Shown piece by piece: positions 49,784-59,477 of a DNA stretch of 64,000 nucleotides (position 1 is the first letter of the stretch; every line of letters begins with the position of its first letter). Origin of the DNA: Glacieibacterium sp965200405 (lineage in GTDB: Bacteria; Pseudomonadota; Alphaproteobacteria; Sphingomonadales; Sphingomonadaceae); the NCBI RefSeq assembly GCF_965200405.1, contig NZ_OZ241356.1:992001-1056000 (forward strand), read 5' to 3'. Position numbers and translations under genes: made by a program. The notes below the pieces were generated by a model that was given only the letters and a program-made list of their open reading frames with translations, searched no databases and was not told the origin of the DNA.

Positions 49784-51604
49784 ATGCGAGATTCGATTGC
49801 GACCGAAGCCGGGAACGCTGATTTCCGGACAATAAAGCGTTTCCTGCCGTATCTGTGGCCAGCCGGTCAGGCGAAGCTGAAGACGCGCGTCTTCGTCGCC
49901 ATGCTGTTGGTGATCGCCGCCAAGACGACTCAGCTGACCGTGATGCCGTTCGCGCTCGGCGGTGCGGTCGATCGCATGACCAAGGGACAGAGCGATGCGC
50001 TGACGCTCGCCGTGGCGCTGGTCATCGCCTATGCAGTCGGCCGATTCAGCGCGGTGCTATTCGACAACCTGCGCAACGCGATCTTCGAGAAGGTCGGCCA
50101 GACCGCGGCGCGCCACCTCAGCCAGGATGTCTTCACCCATATCCACAAGCTGTCGCTGCGCTATCATCTGGAGCGTCGCACCGGCGCACTGACGCGGATC
50201 GTGGAGCGCGGCACCAAGAGCATCGACACGATGCTCTATTTCATCCTGTTCAACATCGTGCCGACGGTGTTCGAACTGATCGCCGTCTGCGCGATCTTCT
50301 GGCACAAGCTGGGCTTCGGCATCGTCGTGGCGACACTGGCGATGGTCGTCGTCTATATCGGCTACACCCAGCGGGTCACCGACTGGCGCAATCGCATGCG
50401 TCGCGAAATGGTCGACAGCGACAATAAGGTCACGGCGCGGGCCGTCGACTCGCTGCTCAACTACGAGACGGTGAAGTACTTCAACGCCGAGGCTTTCGAA
50501 GCCGAGAACTACGGCAAGGCGGTCAAGAAATACTCGGACGCCGCGATCAAGAACGAGGTTTCGCTGGCATGGCTCAACGTCGGCCAGTCGATGATCACCA
50601 ACATCATGATGGGCGGCGCACTCGCCTACACCGTCTATGGCTGGAGCCAGGGTCGCGTCAGCATCGGCGATCTGGTCGTGGTCAACACCCTGTTGGCGCA
50701 GCTGTTTCGTCCGCTCGACATGCTCGGAATGGTCTACCGCGAGATCAAGCAGGGCCTAATCGACATGGAGCAGATGTTCAAGCTGATCGATACCGAAGCC
50801 GAGATCGCCGATGCGCCCGGTGCGCAGCCGCTGGTCCTGGCCGGCGCGCACGTTCGCTTCAGCCATGTCGACTTCGCCTATGAGCCGCGCCGCCAAATCC
50901 TCCACGACGTGTCGTTCGACGTCGCGCCGGGACGCAAGCTGGCGATCGTCGGACACTCGGGCGCCGGCAAGTCGACGATCAGCCGCATCCTGTACCGCTT
51001 CTACGACATCGGCGCCGGCCAGGTGACCATCGACGGGCAGGAACTACGCGACGTCACCCAGGCATCGCTGCGCCGCTCCATCGGCATCGTGCCGCAGGAC
51101 ACCGTGCTGTTCAACGACACCATCGGCTACAACATCGGCTATGGCCGCGCCGGCGCGACGCAGGCGGAGATCGAGGCGGCGGCGGAGCGCGCGGCAATCC
51201 ACGACTTCATCGTCTTGCTGCCCGACGGCTACGCGACGACCGTCGGCGAGCGCGGCCTGAAGCTGTCGGGCGGCGAGAAACAGCGCGTCGCCATCGCCCG
51301 AACCATCCTCAAGGACCCGGCGCTGCTGATCCTCGACGAGGCGACGAGCGCGCTCGATTCCGCGACCGAGGCCGACATCCAGACAGCACTCCGCGACGTC
51401 GCCGAGCAGCGCACCACCATCGTCATCGCACACCGCCTGTCGACGATCACCGACGCAGACGAGATCGTGGTCATGGCCGAGGGCCGGATTGTCGAGCGCG
51501 GTACGCATCCGGCGCTGTTGGCCGCCGATGGCGTCTATGCCGAGATGTGGGCGCTGCAACAAGCCGAAGCCGAGGAAGCAGGCGTCCTGCAAGCGGCGGA
51601 ATAG
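49784..51604 (+). CDS. Atm1-type (ABCB) ABC exporter
   Basis: 606 residues: a six-helix membrane domain (about 20-330) fused to an ATPase (about 355-595). Walker A is GHSGAGKST, the signature LSGGEKQR and Walker B with D-loop LILDEATSALD. The membrane domain contains the family stretch VTARAVDSLLNYETVKYFNA, a hallmark of the Atm1/HMT1 group that exports glutathione-linked sulfur or heavy-metal conjugates. It should work as a homodimer in the inner membrane. It stands alone, followed 51 bases later by a hydrolase gene. Confidence 0.9.
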   Translation: MRDSIATEAGNADFRTIKRFLPYLWPAGQAKLKTRVFVAMLLVIAAKTTQLTVMPFALGGAVDRMTKGQSDALTLAVALVIAYAVGRFSAVLFDNLRNAIFEKVGQTAARHLSQDVFTHIHKLSLRYHLERRTGALTRIVERGTKSIDTMLYFILFNIVPTVFELIAVCAIFWHKLGFGIVVATLAMVVVYIGYTQRVTDWRNRMRREMVDSDNKVTARAVDSLLNYETVKYFNAEAFEAENYGKAVKKYSDAAIKNEVSLAWLNVGQSMITNIMMGGALAYTVYGWSQGRVSIGDLVVVNTLLAQLFRPLDMLGMVYREIKQGLIDMEQMFKLIDTEAEIADAPGAQPLVLAGAHVRFSHVDFAYEPRRQILHDVSFDVAPGRKLAIVGHSGAGKSTISRILYRFYDIGAGQVTIDGQELRDVTQASLRRSIGIVPQDTVLFNDTIGYNIGYGRAGATQAEIEAAAERAAIHDFIVLLPDGYATTVGERGLKLSGGEKQRVAIARTILKDPALLILDEATSALDSATEADIQTALRDVAEQRTTIVIAHRLSTITDADEIVVMAEGRIVERGTHPALLAADGVYAEMWALQQAEAEEAGVLQAAE

Positions 51605-51655
51605 AGCGCCTCGCCCGATGGACAATCCTCGCCGCGAGGGCCAGTTTCGCGGCGC

Positions 51656-52639
51656 ATGAACGAGTCAGTAAACTTCGACCGTCGCGCGGCTCTTGGACTA
51701 TTGGGGGCGGTGCCGCTGCTCGCTGCAGCGTCTCCCGAGCGAGTGGCGCCCGAGTTTCGCGCCGACCGGGAGCTTCGCGTGCCGGCGCGCGGCGGCAAGC
51801 TTTACGTCAGGACCAATGGCCTGGTGCATCGCAGCCGCGCTCCGCTGCTGTTTATCCATGGCGGTCCGGGCTCGTCGCACTGGTACTTCCTGCCGGCGCT
51901 GGCATTGGCCGACGAGCGCCCGGTGATCCTCTACGACCAGCTCGATTCGGGACGCTCGCAGATTCGCAACGATCCGGCGAACTGGACAGTCGAGCGCTTC
52001 GTCTCGGAGATCGACTCGATCCGCGGCGAGCTTGGTCTCGATCGGTTGCACATCGTCGGCAAGAGCTGGGGCGGCGCGATCGCCATCGAATATGCTGCGC
52101 GCCGCCCGGCCGGGCTGCTGAGCCTGACGCTGGCCGGGCCACTGGTCTCGACGCGTAGCTGGGAAGCCAGCACCCGCAAGCGCCTGACGGAACTGCCGCG
52201 ACCGGTTGCCGAGGCGATCAGGCGGCACGAGCGCGACGGCAGTACTGCGTCGCCGGAATATCGGGCGGCGATCCAGCTGTTCTATGCTGCTTTCGACCGC
52301 CGCAGGCCGGTGCCACCGGGCATCGCTGCTTATCGCGATGCGCTGCCAATGGCGTTCAACCCCCGGCTCTACACGACGATGTGGGGGCCGGGAGAGACGG
52401 CGGCGAGTGGCAGCCTGCGCTTCTATAACGCCGAGCCGCTGCTGCCGCGCCTCGCGGTGCCGGTGATGTTCCTGACTGGCGAGTATGACGAGATGATGCC
52501 GAGCGAGATCGCCCTGCTGGCCCGGCTTGTTCCTGACGCGGTCACTCGGATCGTGCCGGGCGCCGGGCACAGCGGCTGTCTCGATAATCCGGAAGACTGG
52601 GTCGGCGAGGTCCGGCGCTTCACCAATCGCTACGGCTGA
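51656..52639 (+). CDS. Alpha/beta hydrolase, proline-iminopeptidase-like
   Basis: 327 residues. The N-terminus (FDRRAALGLLGAVPLLAAAS) is a twin-Arg signal candidate, so the enzyme is probably periplasmic. The hydrolase fold shows the oxyanion motif IHGGPGSSHWY, nucleophile elbow GKSWGGA, acid in LTGEYDEMMP and His in PGAGHSGCLD. HGGPG plus this triad is typical of the S33 family that removes N-terminal proline or similar residues. The exact substrate is not determinable. Confidence 0.85.
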   Translation: MNESVNFDRRAALGLLGAVPLLAAASPERVAPEFRADRELRVPARGGKLYVRTNGLVHRSRAPLLFIHGGPGSSHWYFLPALALADERPVILYDQLDSGRSQIRNDPANWTVERFVSEIDSIRGELGLDRLHIVGKSWGGAIAIEYAARRPAGLLSLTLAGPLVSTRSWEASTRKRLTELPRPVAEAIRRHERDGSTASPEYRAAIQLFYAAFDRRRPVPPGIAAYRDALPMAFNPRLYTTMWGPGETAASGSLRFYNAEPLLPRLAVPVMFLTGEYDEMMPSEIALLARLVPDAVTRIVPGAGHSGCLDNPEDWVGEVRRFTNRYG

Positions 52640-52935
52640 GATTTCCGCCGGAAAACGTCGCCCGGGCGGCGGTGACGCTGCAGGCCGAATTCGGTGATCT
52701 TGCCCGCGCGCGGGTAACGACGTTTCCAGCGAACATAGCGCCGTCGTGCCCAGCCAGAGTTGCGCAGCACCAACGCCAGTCCAAAGCCGAACAGCACCAG
52801 TCCAAACGGGATCGGGACGGGCACCGCAGACCCGAGCACCGGACCGACGATCATCAGCAACAGTCCAAAGCCCAGCTGCACGACGCGCCATGGCTCGCTG
52901 CTGATCAGCGTCTGGAGGAAGTTGCGGCGGCGCAT
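52630..52935 (-). CDS. Small membrane protein
   Basis: 101 residues from an ATG at 52935; the frame is open for much longer upstream, but only as the shadow of the YifB gene. Two hydrophobic segments (VVQLGFGLLLMIVGPVLGSA; PFGLVLFGFGLALVLRN) are followed by a very basic cytoplasmic tail (RRRYVRWKRRYPRAGKI). It resembles the PGPGW-type small inner-membrane proteins. It overlaps the end of the convergent hydrolase gene by ten bases. Confidence 0.75.
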   Translation of the reverse strand: MRRRNFLQTLISSEPWRVVQLGFGLLLMIVGPVLGSAVPVPIPFGLVLFGFGLALVLRNSGWARRRYVRWKRRYPRAGKITEFGLQRHRRPGDVFRRKSQP

Positions 52936-53034
52936 GCCAGCGCGACTAACCAAGGCCTTTGTCACAATTGCGGCGACGCTTGTGGAAGTTTCGGCAACGA
53001 CTAAGATCGTTACGGGCACGTTCCTGGAGATTAG

Positions 53035-54543
53035 ATGGTCGCGCATGTCGGAACCGTGGCCTTTCTGGGCCTGGAGGCACGCGCCGTCGAGGTGCAGGTG
53101 CAGATCGCCGGCTCGTCCTGGGGCTTCAACGTCGTCGGCCTGCCCGACAAGGCGGTGAAGGAAAGCCGTGACCGCGTGGTGGCGACGCTCAACGCCATCG
53201 GTCTGTCGCTGCCGCCGCGCCGGATCACGGTCAATTTGTCGCCTGCCGACTTGCCCAAGGAAGGCTCGCACTACGACCTGCCGATCGCGCTCGGGCTGCT
53301 CGGCGCGATGGGCATGATCGATGCGGAGACGCTGAGTGGCTATATCGCGATCGGCGAGCTTGGCCTCGACGGCCGGCTGGCGCCGGTGCCGGGCGTATTG
53401 CTTGCAGCGATCCATGCCAGCAGCGCCGAGCTCGGGCTGATCTGCCCGGCATCGCAGGGCGGGGAAGCGGCCTGGGCCGGCGAGATCGAAGTTGTCGCTG
53501 CGCCCGATCTGTTGTCGTTGCTCAATCATCTCAAGGGGACGCAGCTGTTGCCTGCTCCAGTCCGTTCGATCGGCGAGGTCGTAATCCGAGGTCCTGATCT
53601 GGCTGAGATCAAGGGGCAGGAGACCGCCAAGCGGGCGCTGGAGATCGCCGCCGCCGGTGGCCACAACCTGCTGATGAGCGGCCCGCCCGGCTCGGGCAAG
53701 TCGCTCCTCGCGGCGGCGCTGCCCGGCATCCTGCCGCCGCTGACGCCGGCCGAGGCGCTGGAGGTGTCGATGGTCGCCTCGATGGCCGGCGAGCTCGAGG
53801 GCGGCAGGCTGGTTCGGACGCGGCCGTATCGCAGCCCGCATCACTCGGCGTCGATGCCGGCGCTGGTCGGGGGCGGGGCGCGGGCGCGGCCGGGCGAGGT
53901 CAGCCTGGCGCACCTCGGCGTGCTGTTCCTCGACGAATTGCCGGAGTTTCCGCGCGGCGTCCTCGACTCGTTGCGCCAGCCGCTGGAGACCGGGCAGGTG
54001 TCGGTCGCCCGGGCAGCGGCGCACGTCACCTATCCGGCGCGGGTCCAGCTGATCGCGGCGATGAACCCGTGCCGCTGCGGCTATCTCGGCGATGCGGCGA
54101 TGGCGTGTTCGCGCGCGCCGAAGTGCGCCGTCGACTATCAAGCCCGTGTGTCCGGACCGCTGCTCGACCGGATCGACCTGCACGTCGATGTCGCGGCGGT
54201 CAGCGCGGCCGACCTCAGCCTGCCGCCACCAGCCGAGACCTCGCTGCAGGTCGGCGCGCGGGTCGCCGCAGCCCGCGCGATCCAGACGGCGCGCTATGCC
54301 GGGACCAAGGTGCGCTCCAACGCCGAGGCCGACGGCAAGCTGCTCGAGACGGTGGCGACGCCCGATGCGGCGGGCAGCAAGTTGTTGACCCAGGCGACGC
54401 AGGCGATGCGGCTGTCGGCGCGCGGCTATCACCGCGTACTGCGCGTCGCACGGACGTTGGCGGACCTCGCCGGCGTCGAGCATGTCGGGCGGATCCATAT
54501 CGCCGAGGCCCTGAGCTACCGGCGGCTTGCACCGGTCAACTGA
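53035..54543 (+). CDS. YifB/ComM-family Mg-chelatase-like AAA+ ATPase
   Basis: 502 residues. A Lon-like N-terminal domain (FNVVGLPDKAVKESRDRVVA, LSPADLPKEGSHYDLPIALG) precedes an AAA+ module with Walker A SGPPGSGKS and Walker B LGVLFLDELPEF. A Cys-rich insert (MNPCRCGYLGDAAMACSRAP) and a C-terminal Mg-chelatase helical domain (MRLSARGYHRVLRVARTLAD) follow. ComM of this family is a DNA helicase promoting branch migration during natural transformation. Confidence 0.92.
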   Translation: MVAHVGTVAFLGLEARAVEVQVQIAGSSWGFNVVGLPDKAVKESRDRVVATLNAIGLSLPPRRITVNLSPADLPKEGSHYDLPIALGLLGAMGMIDAETLSGYIAIGELGLDGRLAPVPGVLLAAIHASSAELGLICPASQGGEAAWAGEIEVVAAPDLLSLLNHLKGTQLLPAPVRSIGEVVIRGPDLAEIKGQETAKRALEIAAAGGHNLLMSGPPGSGKSLLAAALPGILPPLTPAEALEVSMVASMAGELEGGRLVRTRPYRSPHHSASMPALVGGGARARPGEVSLAHLGVLFLDELPEFPRGVLDSLRQPLETGQVSVARAAAHVTYPARVQLIAAMNPCRCGYLGDAAMACSRAPKCAVDYQARVSGPLLDRIDLHVDVAAVSAADLSLPPPAETSLQVGARVAAARAIQTARYAGTKVRSNAEADGKLLETVATPDAAGSKLLTQATQAMRLSARGYHRVLRVARTLADLAGVEHVGRIHIAEALSYRRLAPVN

Positions 54544-54614
54544 GCGACGACCGGAACCTGCGCGTCCGGCAGCGATCCAGCCGGGCCGTTCGCCGAAGCG
54601 CTCGTCCGATCGGA

Positions 54615-56096
54615 TCAGGCGGCGAGTGCCTCCCGGGTCTTGGCCGGCACCGGGTTCGAGAATTCCATGATACCGTCGTCGACTGCGCCGTAACGCAGTG
54701 TCAGCAGGTCGAGCGCGTAATTCTGGTACAGTTTCCAAGGCTTCCTGGTCCCCTGCTTGGGGAATTTGTCCATGCTGCGCGTCACATAGCCCGACGAGAA
54801 GTCGAGGTAGGGCGCCGTCTCGATCGGCTTGGTCCCGGTCCGCGGCGTGCATTGCCGCACCTTCTTGCGGTCCATCGTCTTGAGCAGCCGGCAGACATAG
54901 CCGCAGGTCAGGTCGGCCTTCAGCGTCCATGAGGCGTTGGTATAGCCGAACGACGACGCCAGATTGGGCAGGTCGCTGTACATCATGCCCTTGTAGCTCA
55001 GCGACTGGCTCGGCGCCTTGGCCTCGCCGTCGACGGTAAATGCGACATCGCTGAGCAGTTGCAGGTTGAGCCCGGTCGCGCTGACGATGACGTCGGCTGG
55101 CAGCTCAGCGCCGGAGCGCAGCTTGATCCCGGTCGCAGTGAAGCGCTCGACATGATCGGTCACCACCTCCGCTGCGCCGCTTTTCAACGCCTCGAACAGG
55201 TCGGCGTCGGGCACCAGGCACAGCCGCTGGTCCCAGGGATTGTAGCGCGGGGTGAAATGCGTATCGACGTCATAGTCGGGCCCCATATGCTGCCGCACCA
55301 GGCCGATCAGCTGGGCCTTGATCTTCTCCGGACGGCGGCGCGCCATGTTGAAGAACAGCATGCCCCAGCCGACGTTCTTCCAGCGGATCAGGCTGTACGC
55401 CAGCTTGGCCGGCAGCCGGTTGCGCAGCCAGTCGGCGGTGGCATCGGCCGCCGGACGCGACACGACATAGGTCGGCGAGCGCTGCAGCATCGTCACATGG
55501 GCCGCGGTCCGCGCCATTTCCGGGACGATCGTCACCGCGGTCGCGCCGCTGCCGATCACCACGACGCGCTTGCCGGCATAGTCGAGGTCGGCGGGCCAGA
55601 ATTGCGGGTGGACGATGCGCCCGGTGAAATCGGCGGCGCCCTCGAACTCGGGGGCGTAGCCGCCTGCATAATTGTAATAGCCGCTGCACATGAAGAGGAA
55701 GTTGCACGTCACGGTGCGCAGCTCGCCGTCCTGTTCGGCCTCGACAGTCCAGGTCGCATCGGCGGTCGACCAGCTGGCGCGCTTGACGTGGTGGTCGAAG
55801 CGGATGTGCTGCTCGATATCGGCTTCGCGGGCGGTGTCGCGGACGTATTTCAGGATCGACGGACCGTCGGCAATGGCCTTGGCTTCGCGCCACGGTCGGA
55901 AGGAATAGCCGAGCGTGTACATGTCGGAGTCCGACCGGATGCCGGGATAGCGGAACAGGTCCCAGGTACCGCCGATCGCGCCGCGGCCTTCCAATATGGC
56001 GTAGCTCTTGTCCGGGCATTCGTTCTGCAGGTGCCAGGCAGCGCCGATGCCCGACAGTCCAGCACCGACGATCAGGACATCGAAATGATCGGTCAT
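54615..56096 (-). CDS. Flavin-containing monooxygenase
   Basis: 493 residues. The FAD-binding GxGxxG is VLIVGAGLSGIGAAWHL at the N-terminus; the NADPH-binding GxGxxA is VVVIGSGATAVTIVPEM near residue 190. RYPGIRSDSDMYTLGYSF follows the pattern of Baeyer-Villiger/FMO-like enzymes (a Tyr-Pro-Gly motif near the flavin). Such enzymes oxidise ketones, sulfides or amines; the substrate is unknown. It is a single gene with no obvious partner. Confidence 0.88.
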   Translation of the reverse strand: MTDHFDVLIVGAGLSGIGAAWHLQNECPDKSYAILEGRGAIGGTWDLFRYPGIRSDSDMYTLGYSFRPWREAKAIADGPSILKYVRDTAREADIEQHIRFDHHVKRASWSTADATWTVEAEQDGELRTVTCNFLFMCSGYYNYAGGYAPEFEGAADFTGRIVHPQFWPADLDYAGKRVVVIGSGATAVTIVPEMARTAAHVTMLQRSPTYVVSRPAADATADWLRNRLPAKLAYSLIRWKNVGWGMLFFNMARRRPEKIKAQLIGLVRQHMGPDYDVDTHFTPRYNPWDQRLCLVPDADLFEALKSGAAEVVTDHVERFTATGIKLRSGAELPADVIVSATGLNLQLLSDVAFTVDGEAKAPSQSLSYKGMMYSDLPNLASSFGYTNASWTLKADLTCGYVCRLLKTMDRKKVRQCTPRTGTKPIETAPYLDFSSGYVTRSMDKFPKQGTRKPWKLYQNYALDLLTLRYGAVDDGIMEFSNPVPAKTREALAA

Positions 56097-56348
56097 TTGC
56101 GAGCGCCTTGACGTTAACGGTAACCATGTAGCGCATTTAGGTCGGCGGGCAAACCATCGGGTGTCGCACTACGCATTCCGCGCCGTGTCGATGATGTAAC
56201 CTAATTGGTTGTTGCTGTCAACCTTGGCAATGATCGCGGGATATATCCGGAAGAAGCTGAGCTTAGTATGGCCTGCCTATCCTGACACTAAATCATTAGT
56301 AAGCCGCTGTAATCGCACAATAATACGACTGCAGGATAACCGGAGCGG

Positions 56349-57608
56349 TCAGGCGGTCGCTTCGACCTCGGGTTGAGGTTCGCGCTGCCGGTCGCCCTCC
56401 CATTTGCTGACCACGGCGGTGGCGATGGCGTTGCCGATGACATTGGTTGCCGAGCGGCCCATGTCGAGGAAATGGTCGATCGCCAGCACCAGCAGCAACC
56501 CGGCCTCGGGAATGTTGAAGAATGGCAGCGTCGCCGCGATCACCACCAGCGAGGCGCGCGGCACCCCGGCGATGCCCTTGGAGGTCACCATCAGCAGCAG
56601 CAGCATCGAGATCTGCTGCCCGGCGCTGAGGTCGATGCCGTACGCCTGGGCGATGAACAGCGAGGCGAAGGCGCAGTACATCATCGAGCCGTCGAGGTTG
56701 AACGAATAGCCCAGCGGCAGCACGAAGCTGGCGATGCGCGGGCTGATCCCGAAACGCTCCAGCGCCTCCAGCAGCTTGGGATACGACGCCTCCGACGAGG
56801 CGGTGGCGAAGGTGATCAGGAACGGCTCGCGAATTTCCCTGAGCAGCCGGGTGATCGGCCCGAAGCCGATGACGCTGCCACCGGCGGCGATCAGCAACGC
56901 CCACAGGATCACCAGCGCGAGATAGAAGCCGCCCATGAATTTCGCGAAGGTGCCGATGATCTCCAGCCCCTCGACCGCGATCGACGAGGCCACGGCGGCG
57001 AACACCGCGAATGGCGCGACGTTCATGACATAGCCGGTGATCCGCAGCATCAAATGGACCAGCGCGTCGAGCCCGCGTGTGATCGGGCCGCCCTGCTCGC
57101 CGATGGCGATCAGCCCGACGCCGGCGAACATCGAGAAGACGACGATCTGCAGGACCTCGTTGGTCGACAGCGCCTCGAAGATCGACTTGGGCACGATATG
57201 GCCGACAAAGACCTTGAGGTCGAAATTGCTGCTGGCGACGCCGGTCTCGGTGCCCGGCGGCGGCAACAGTCCGACGCCGACGCCGGGGTGGAGCAGATTG
57301 ACCATCACCAGCCCGAGGCTGAGCGACACCAGCCCGGCGACGATGAACCACGCCAGCGTGCGCCCGAACATCCGCCCGATGCTGGCGCCCGAGCCCATGT
57401 GCGCGACGCCGGTGATCAACGTCGCCAGCACCAGCGGCGCGATGATCATCTTGATCAGGCGGAGGAAAACGTCGGTGATGATGCCGAGATAGCCGGCGAT
57501 GCTTTTCGCCTGCTCGGGCGACGCGGCATAGCGATTGACCGCCCAGCCGGTGAGCACGCCAAGGACGAGCGCGATCAGGATGTAGCGAGTGAGCTTCGTG
57601 CTGGCCAT
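56349..57608 (-). CDS. Dicarboxylate/amino-acid:cation symporter (DctA/GltP family)
   Basis: 419 residues with about eight membrane helices and two re-entrant loops. Family landmarks: LIKMIIAPLVLATLITGVAH; SSEASYPKLLEALERFGIS (Ser-rich hairpin); PLGYSFNLDGSMMYCAFASL; and DHFLDMGRSATNVIGNAIAT (substrate Arg and Asn). It takes up C4-dicarboxylates or glutamate/aspartate with Na+ or H+. It is a single gene with a 252-base upstream gap on the FMO side showing no ORF. Confidence 0.92.
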   Translation of the reverse strand: MASTKLTRYILIALVLGVLTGWAVNRYAASPEQAKSIAGYLGIITDVFLRLIKMIIAPLVLATLITGVAHMGSGASIGRMFGRTLAWFIVAGLVSLSLGLVMVNLLHPGVGVGLLPPPGTETGVASSNFDLKVFVGHIVPKSIFEALSTNEVLQIVVFSMFAGVGLIAIGEQGGPITRGLDALVHLMLRITGYVMNVAPFAVFAAVASSIAVEGLEIIGTFAKFMGGFYLALVILWALLIAAGGSVIGFGPITRLLREIREPFLITFATASSEASYPKLLEALERFGISPRIASFVLPLGYSFNLDGSMMYCAFASLFIAQAYGIDLSAGQQISMLLLLMVTSKGIAGVPRASLVVIAATLPFFNIPEAGLLLVLAIDHFLDMGRSATNVIGNAIATAVVSKWEGDRQREPQPEVEATA

Positions 57609-57706
57609 GCCGGCAAGTGGCGGGAGGATAGTGGCGGGGTCAATCGCAATTCGACGTGAGCCCGTGCACGTCGTATATGAATGCGTATCGATAACGGGAT
57701 TTTGTC

Positions 57707-57958
57707 ATGGCAAGCAGGAACACGACCGCTCGCTTGAACGATCATTTCGCGTCGTTTGCCGAAGCCAAGGTCAACGAGGGCCGGTTCGGCTCGACCGATG
57801 ACGTCGTCCTCGCGGGTTTGGAATTGCTCGAGGAGCGAGAGGCGAAGCGCGCTGCGCTGATCCAGGCCTTGATCGACGGAGAGAACAGCGGTCCGTCGAC
57901 ACCGTTCGATTTCGACAAATTCATTGCAGAAATGCACGCCCGCCATAAAGCGGCGTGA
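57707..57958 (+). CDS. parD: ParD-like antitoxin
   Basis: 83 residues. The N-terminal ribbon-helix-helix (NTTARLNDHFASFAEAKVNE, then GRFGSTDDVVLAGLELLEER) would bind its own promoter; CGTAT direct repeats lie at 57671-57687 just upstream. The C-terminal acidic helix (FDFDKFIAEMHARHKAA) would wrap the toxin. Its stop overlaps the toxin start by four bases, the standard ParDE arrangement. Confidence 0.88.
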   Translation: MASRNTTARLNDHFASFAEAKVNEGRFGSTDDVVLAGLELLEEREAKRAALIQALIDGENSGPSTPFDFDKFIAEMHARHKAA

Positions 57959-58245
57959 ACCGATACACGCTTTCGCCATTAGCGCGCGACGACCTGATCG
58001 ACATTTGGCAGTTCACAGTTGGGCGTTGGAGCATCGCGCAGGCGGATGCCTATGTCTCGGACATTCGGGACGTATTTTCCGGCGCTGCGGCCCGACCGAA
58101 TAGTGGAAGCGATTGCACCCATTTGCGCCCAGGCATGCGCAAGCTAGGCAGCGGCTCCCATGTCGTTTTCTACCGGGTGATCGACGGTGGCATCGACATC
58201 GTCAGAGTCTTGCACGTCAAGATGGACTACGCCCGCCACCTCTAG
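57955..58245 (+). CDS. parE: ParE/RelE-fold toxin
   Basis: 96 residues from a GTG in the GTGA overlap. The pattern YTLSPLARDDLIDIWQFTVG, then LRPGMRKLGSGSHVVFYRVI and IVRVLHVKMDYARHL is that of ParE toxins, which block gyrase. The typical C-terminal H-x-R-x-D is represented by VLHVKMDYARHL. It ends inside the stop of the convergent Rieske gene (four bases shared). Confidence 0.88.
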   Translation: MNRYTLSPLARDDLIDIWQFTVGRWSIAQADAYVSDIRDVFSGAAARPNSGSDCTHLRPGMRKLGSGSHVVFYRVIDGGIDIVRVLHVKMDYARHL

Positions 58246-59390
58246 GCGATCAGCGCATCCACCGTGTCGTGGAAGCGCTTGACCCCCTGCTCCAGCGCGC
58301 CGAGCAGGACATGGTCGACGGCGCCGGATTCGAGGCCCTGCTGGCCCAGCGTCGCGGCGCGGAAATCCTCGGCCGCGAACACGCCGCCATCGAGCAGCGC
58401 CCAGCTTTTCGCCCAATGCGCCTCGGCCTTGGGGGTCTGCGGCGCATAGGGAATCAGCATGAAATCCTCGACCAGCGTGCGGTTCACCGACTGCGGCATC
58501 AGGGTCATGATGTTGATGTAATCGGGCGAGGCGACGATGATCGTGCCGGGCACGAGTTGATAGGCGAAGGTCACCGTCCGGCGCAGCGCCGCCCAGTCGC
58601 TGAAGTCGACGCCCTCAAGATTCTCGGCGCGGCCGACGGCCGAGCGCGCGTGCGGGCCGATCAGGTCGCCGGTGGTGACGCCGTCCTTGAAGAACGGCCC
58701 GATGGTCGCGGCATGGAGGCGGGTGACGTGATAGCTCTCCAGGAAGGCGTCCATGATCAGCTTCCAGTTCGACGCGACCTCGTGCGTCTTGCGCGCATAA
58801 AGATGCTGGTCGGCGAACCCGAGCGCGTCGAAATCATCGGCGAGCGGCCCGGCGGCAAGGCTGAAGTCATAGCTTTCGTCGCGGTCGAGGCCGACCCAGA
58901 TCAGGCCGCCGGCTTCGCGTGATTCCAGCTCGACGAGGCCGCGCGTCGACTTGTCGAGGCCGGGAAAGGTCTCCGGGCGCGGCAGGCCGACGAGCGCGCC
59001 GTCGAGCTTGTAGCTCCAGGCGTGATACGGGCAGACCAGCCGCGGCGCCTCGGTCGGCTCGCTCGCCTCGACCAGCCGCGTGCCGCGATGGCGGCAGACG
59101 TTGAGGAAGGCGCGGACCCGGCGCTGGCCGTCGCGCGTCAGCAGCAGCGGCACGCCGAAGCCGTCGTGGGTGACGCTCATGTTCGGCCTGGGCAGCAGCG
59201 CCGATGGGGCGACCGGCACCGGCATCTCGCGGAACAGCCGCTGGCGCTCGCGGTCGAACCGCGCCGGATCGGTATAGACCGAGGCAGCGACGGTGGCGGT
59301 CGTCGGCACCTGGGCCCCGACGTGCGTCATCGCCTCGGCCAGCGCCAACTGCCCGGCGGTCGGCATGCGGAATGGGACGTGGATGTCCAT
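58242..59390 (-). CDS. Rieske-type aromatic-ring-hydroxylating oxygenase, alpha subunit
   Basis: 382 residues. The Rieske [2Fe-2S] cluster ligands are CRHRG and CPYHAW in the N-terminal third. The catalytic iron site is WKLIMDAFLESYHVTRLHA (two His) with a later Asp. It would add hydroxyl groups to, or demethylate, an aromatic or related compound using electrons from a separate reductase, which is not nearby. No beta subunit gene follows, so it may be a homotrimer. Confidence 0.88.
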   Translation of the reverse strand: MDIHVPFRMPTAGQLALAEAMTHVGAQVPTTATVAASVYTDPARFDRERQRLFREMPVPVAPSALLPRPNMSVTHDGFGVPLLLTRDGQRRVRAFLNVCRHRGTRLVEASEPTEAPRLVCPYHAWSYKLDGALVGLPRPETFPGLDKSTRGLVELESREAGGLIWVGLDRDESYDFSLAAGPLADDFDALGFADQHLYARKTHEVASNWKLIMDAFLESYHVTRLHAATIGPFFKDGVTTGDLIGPHARSAVGRAENLEGVDFSDWAALRRTVTFAYQLVPGTIIVASPDYINIMTLMPQSVNRTLVEDFMLIPYAPQTPKAEAHWAKSWALLDGGVFAAEDFRAATLGQQGLESGAVDHVLLGALEQGVKRFHDTVDALIA

Positions 59391-59477
59391 GGCGCAAATC
59401 TATCGCAGTTCCGACCGCGGGCAAAGCCGGTGCAGGGCCATTGATGACAGCGAAGCGCAGGCGCTAAGAATGGCCCG

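Noticed and set aside
52936..54930. Long upstream extension of the small membrane protein gene (766 codons in total)
   Set aside because: The extension is the antisense shadow of the YifB gene; only the last 101 codons, from the ATG at 52935, read as protein.
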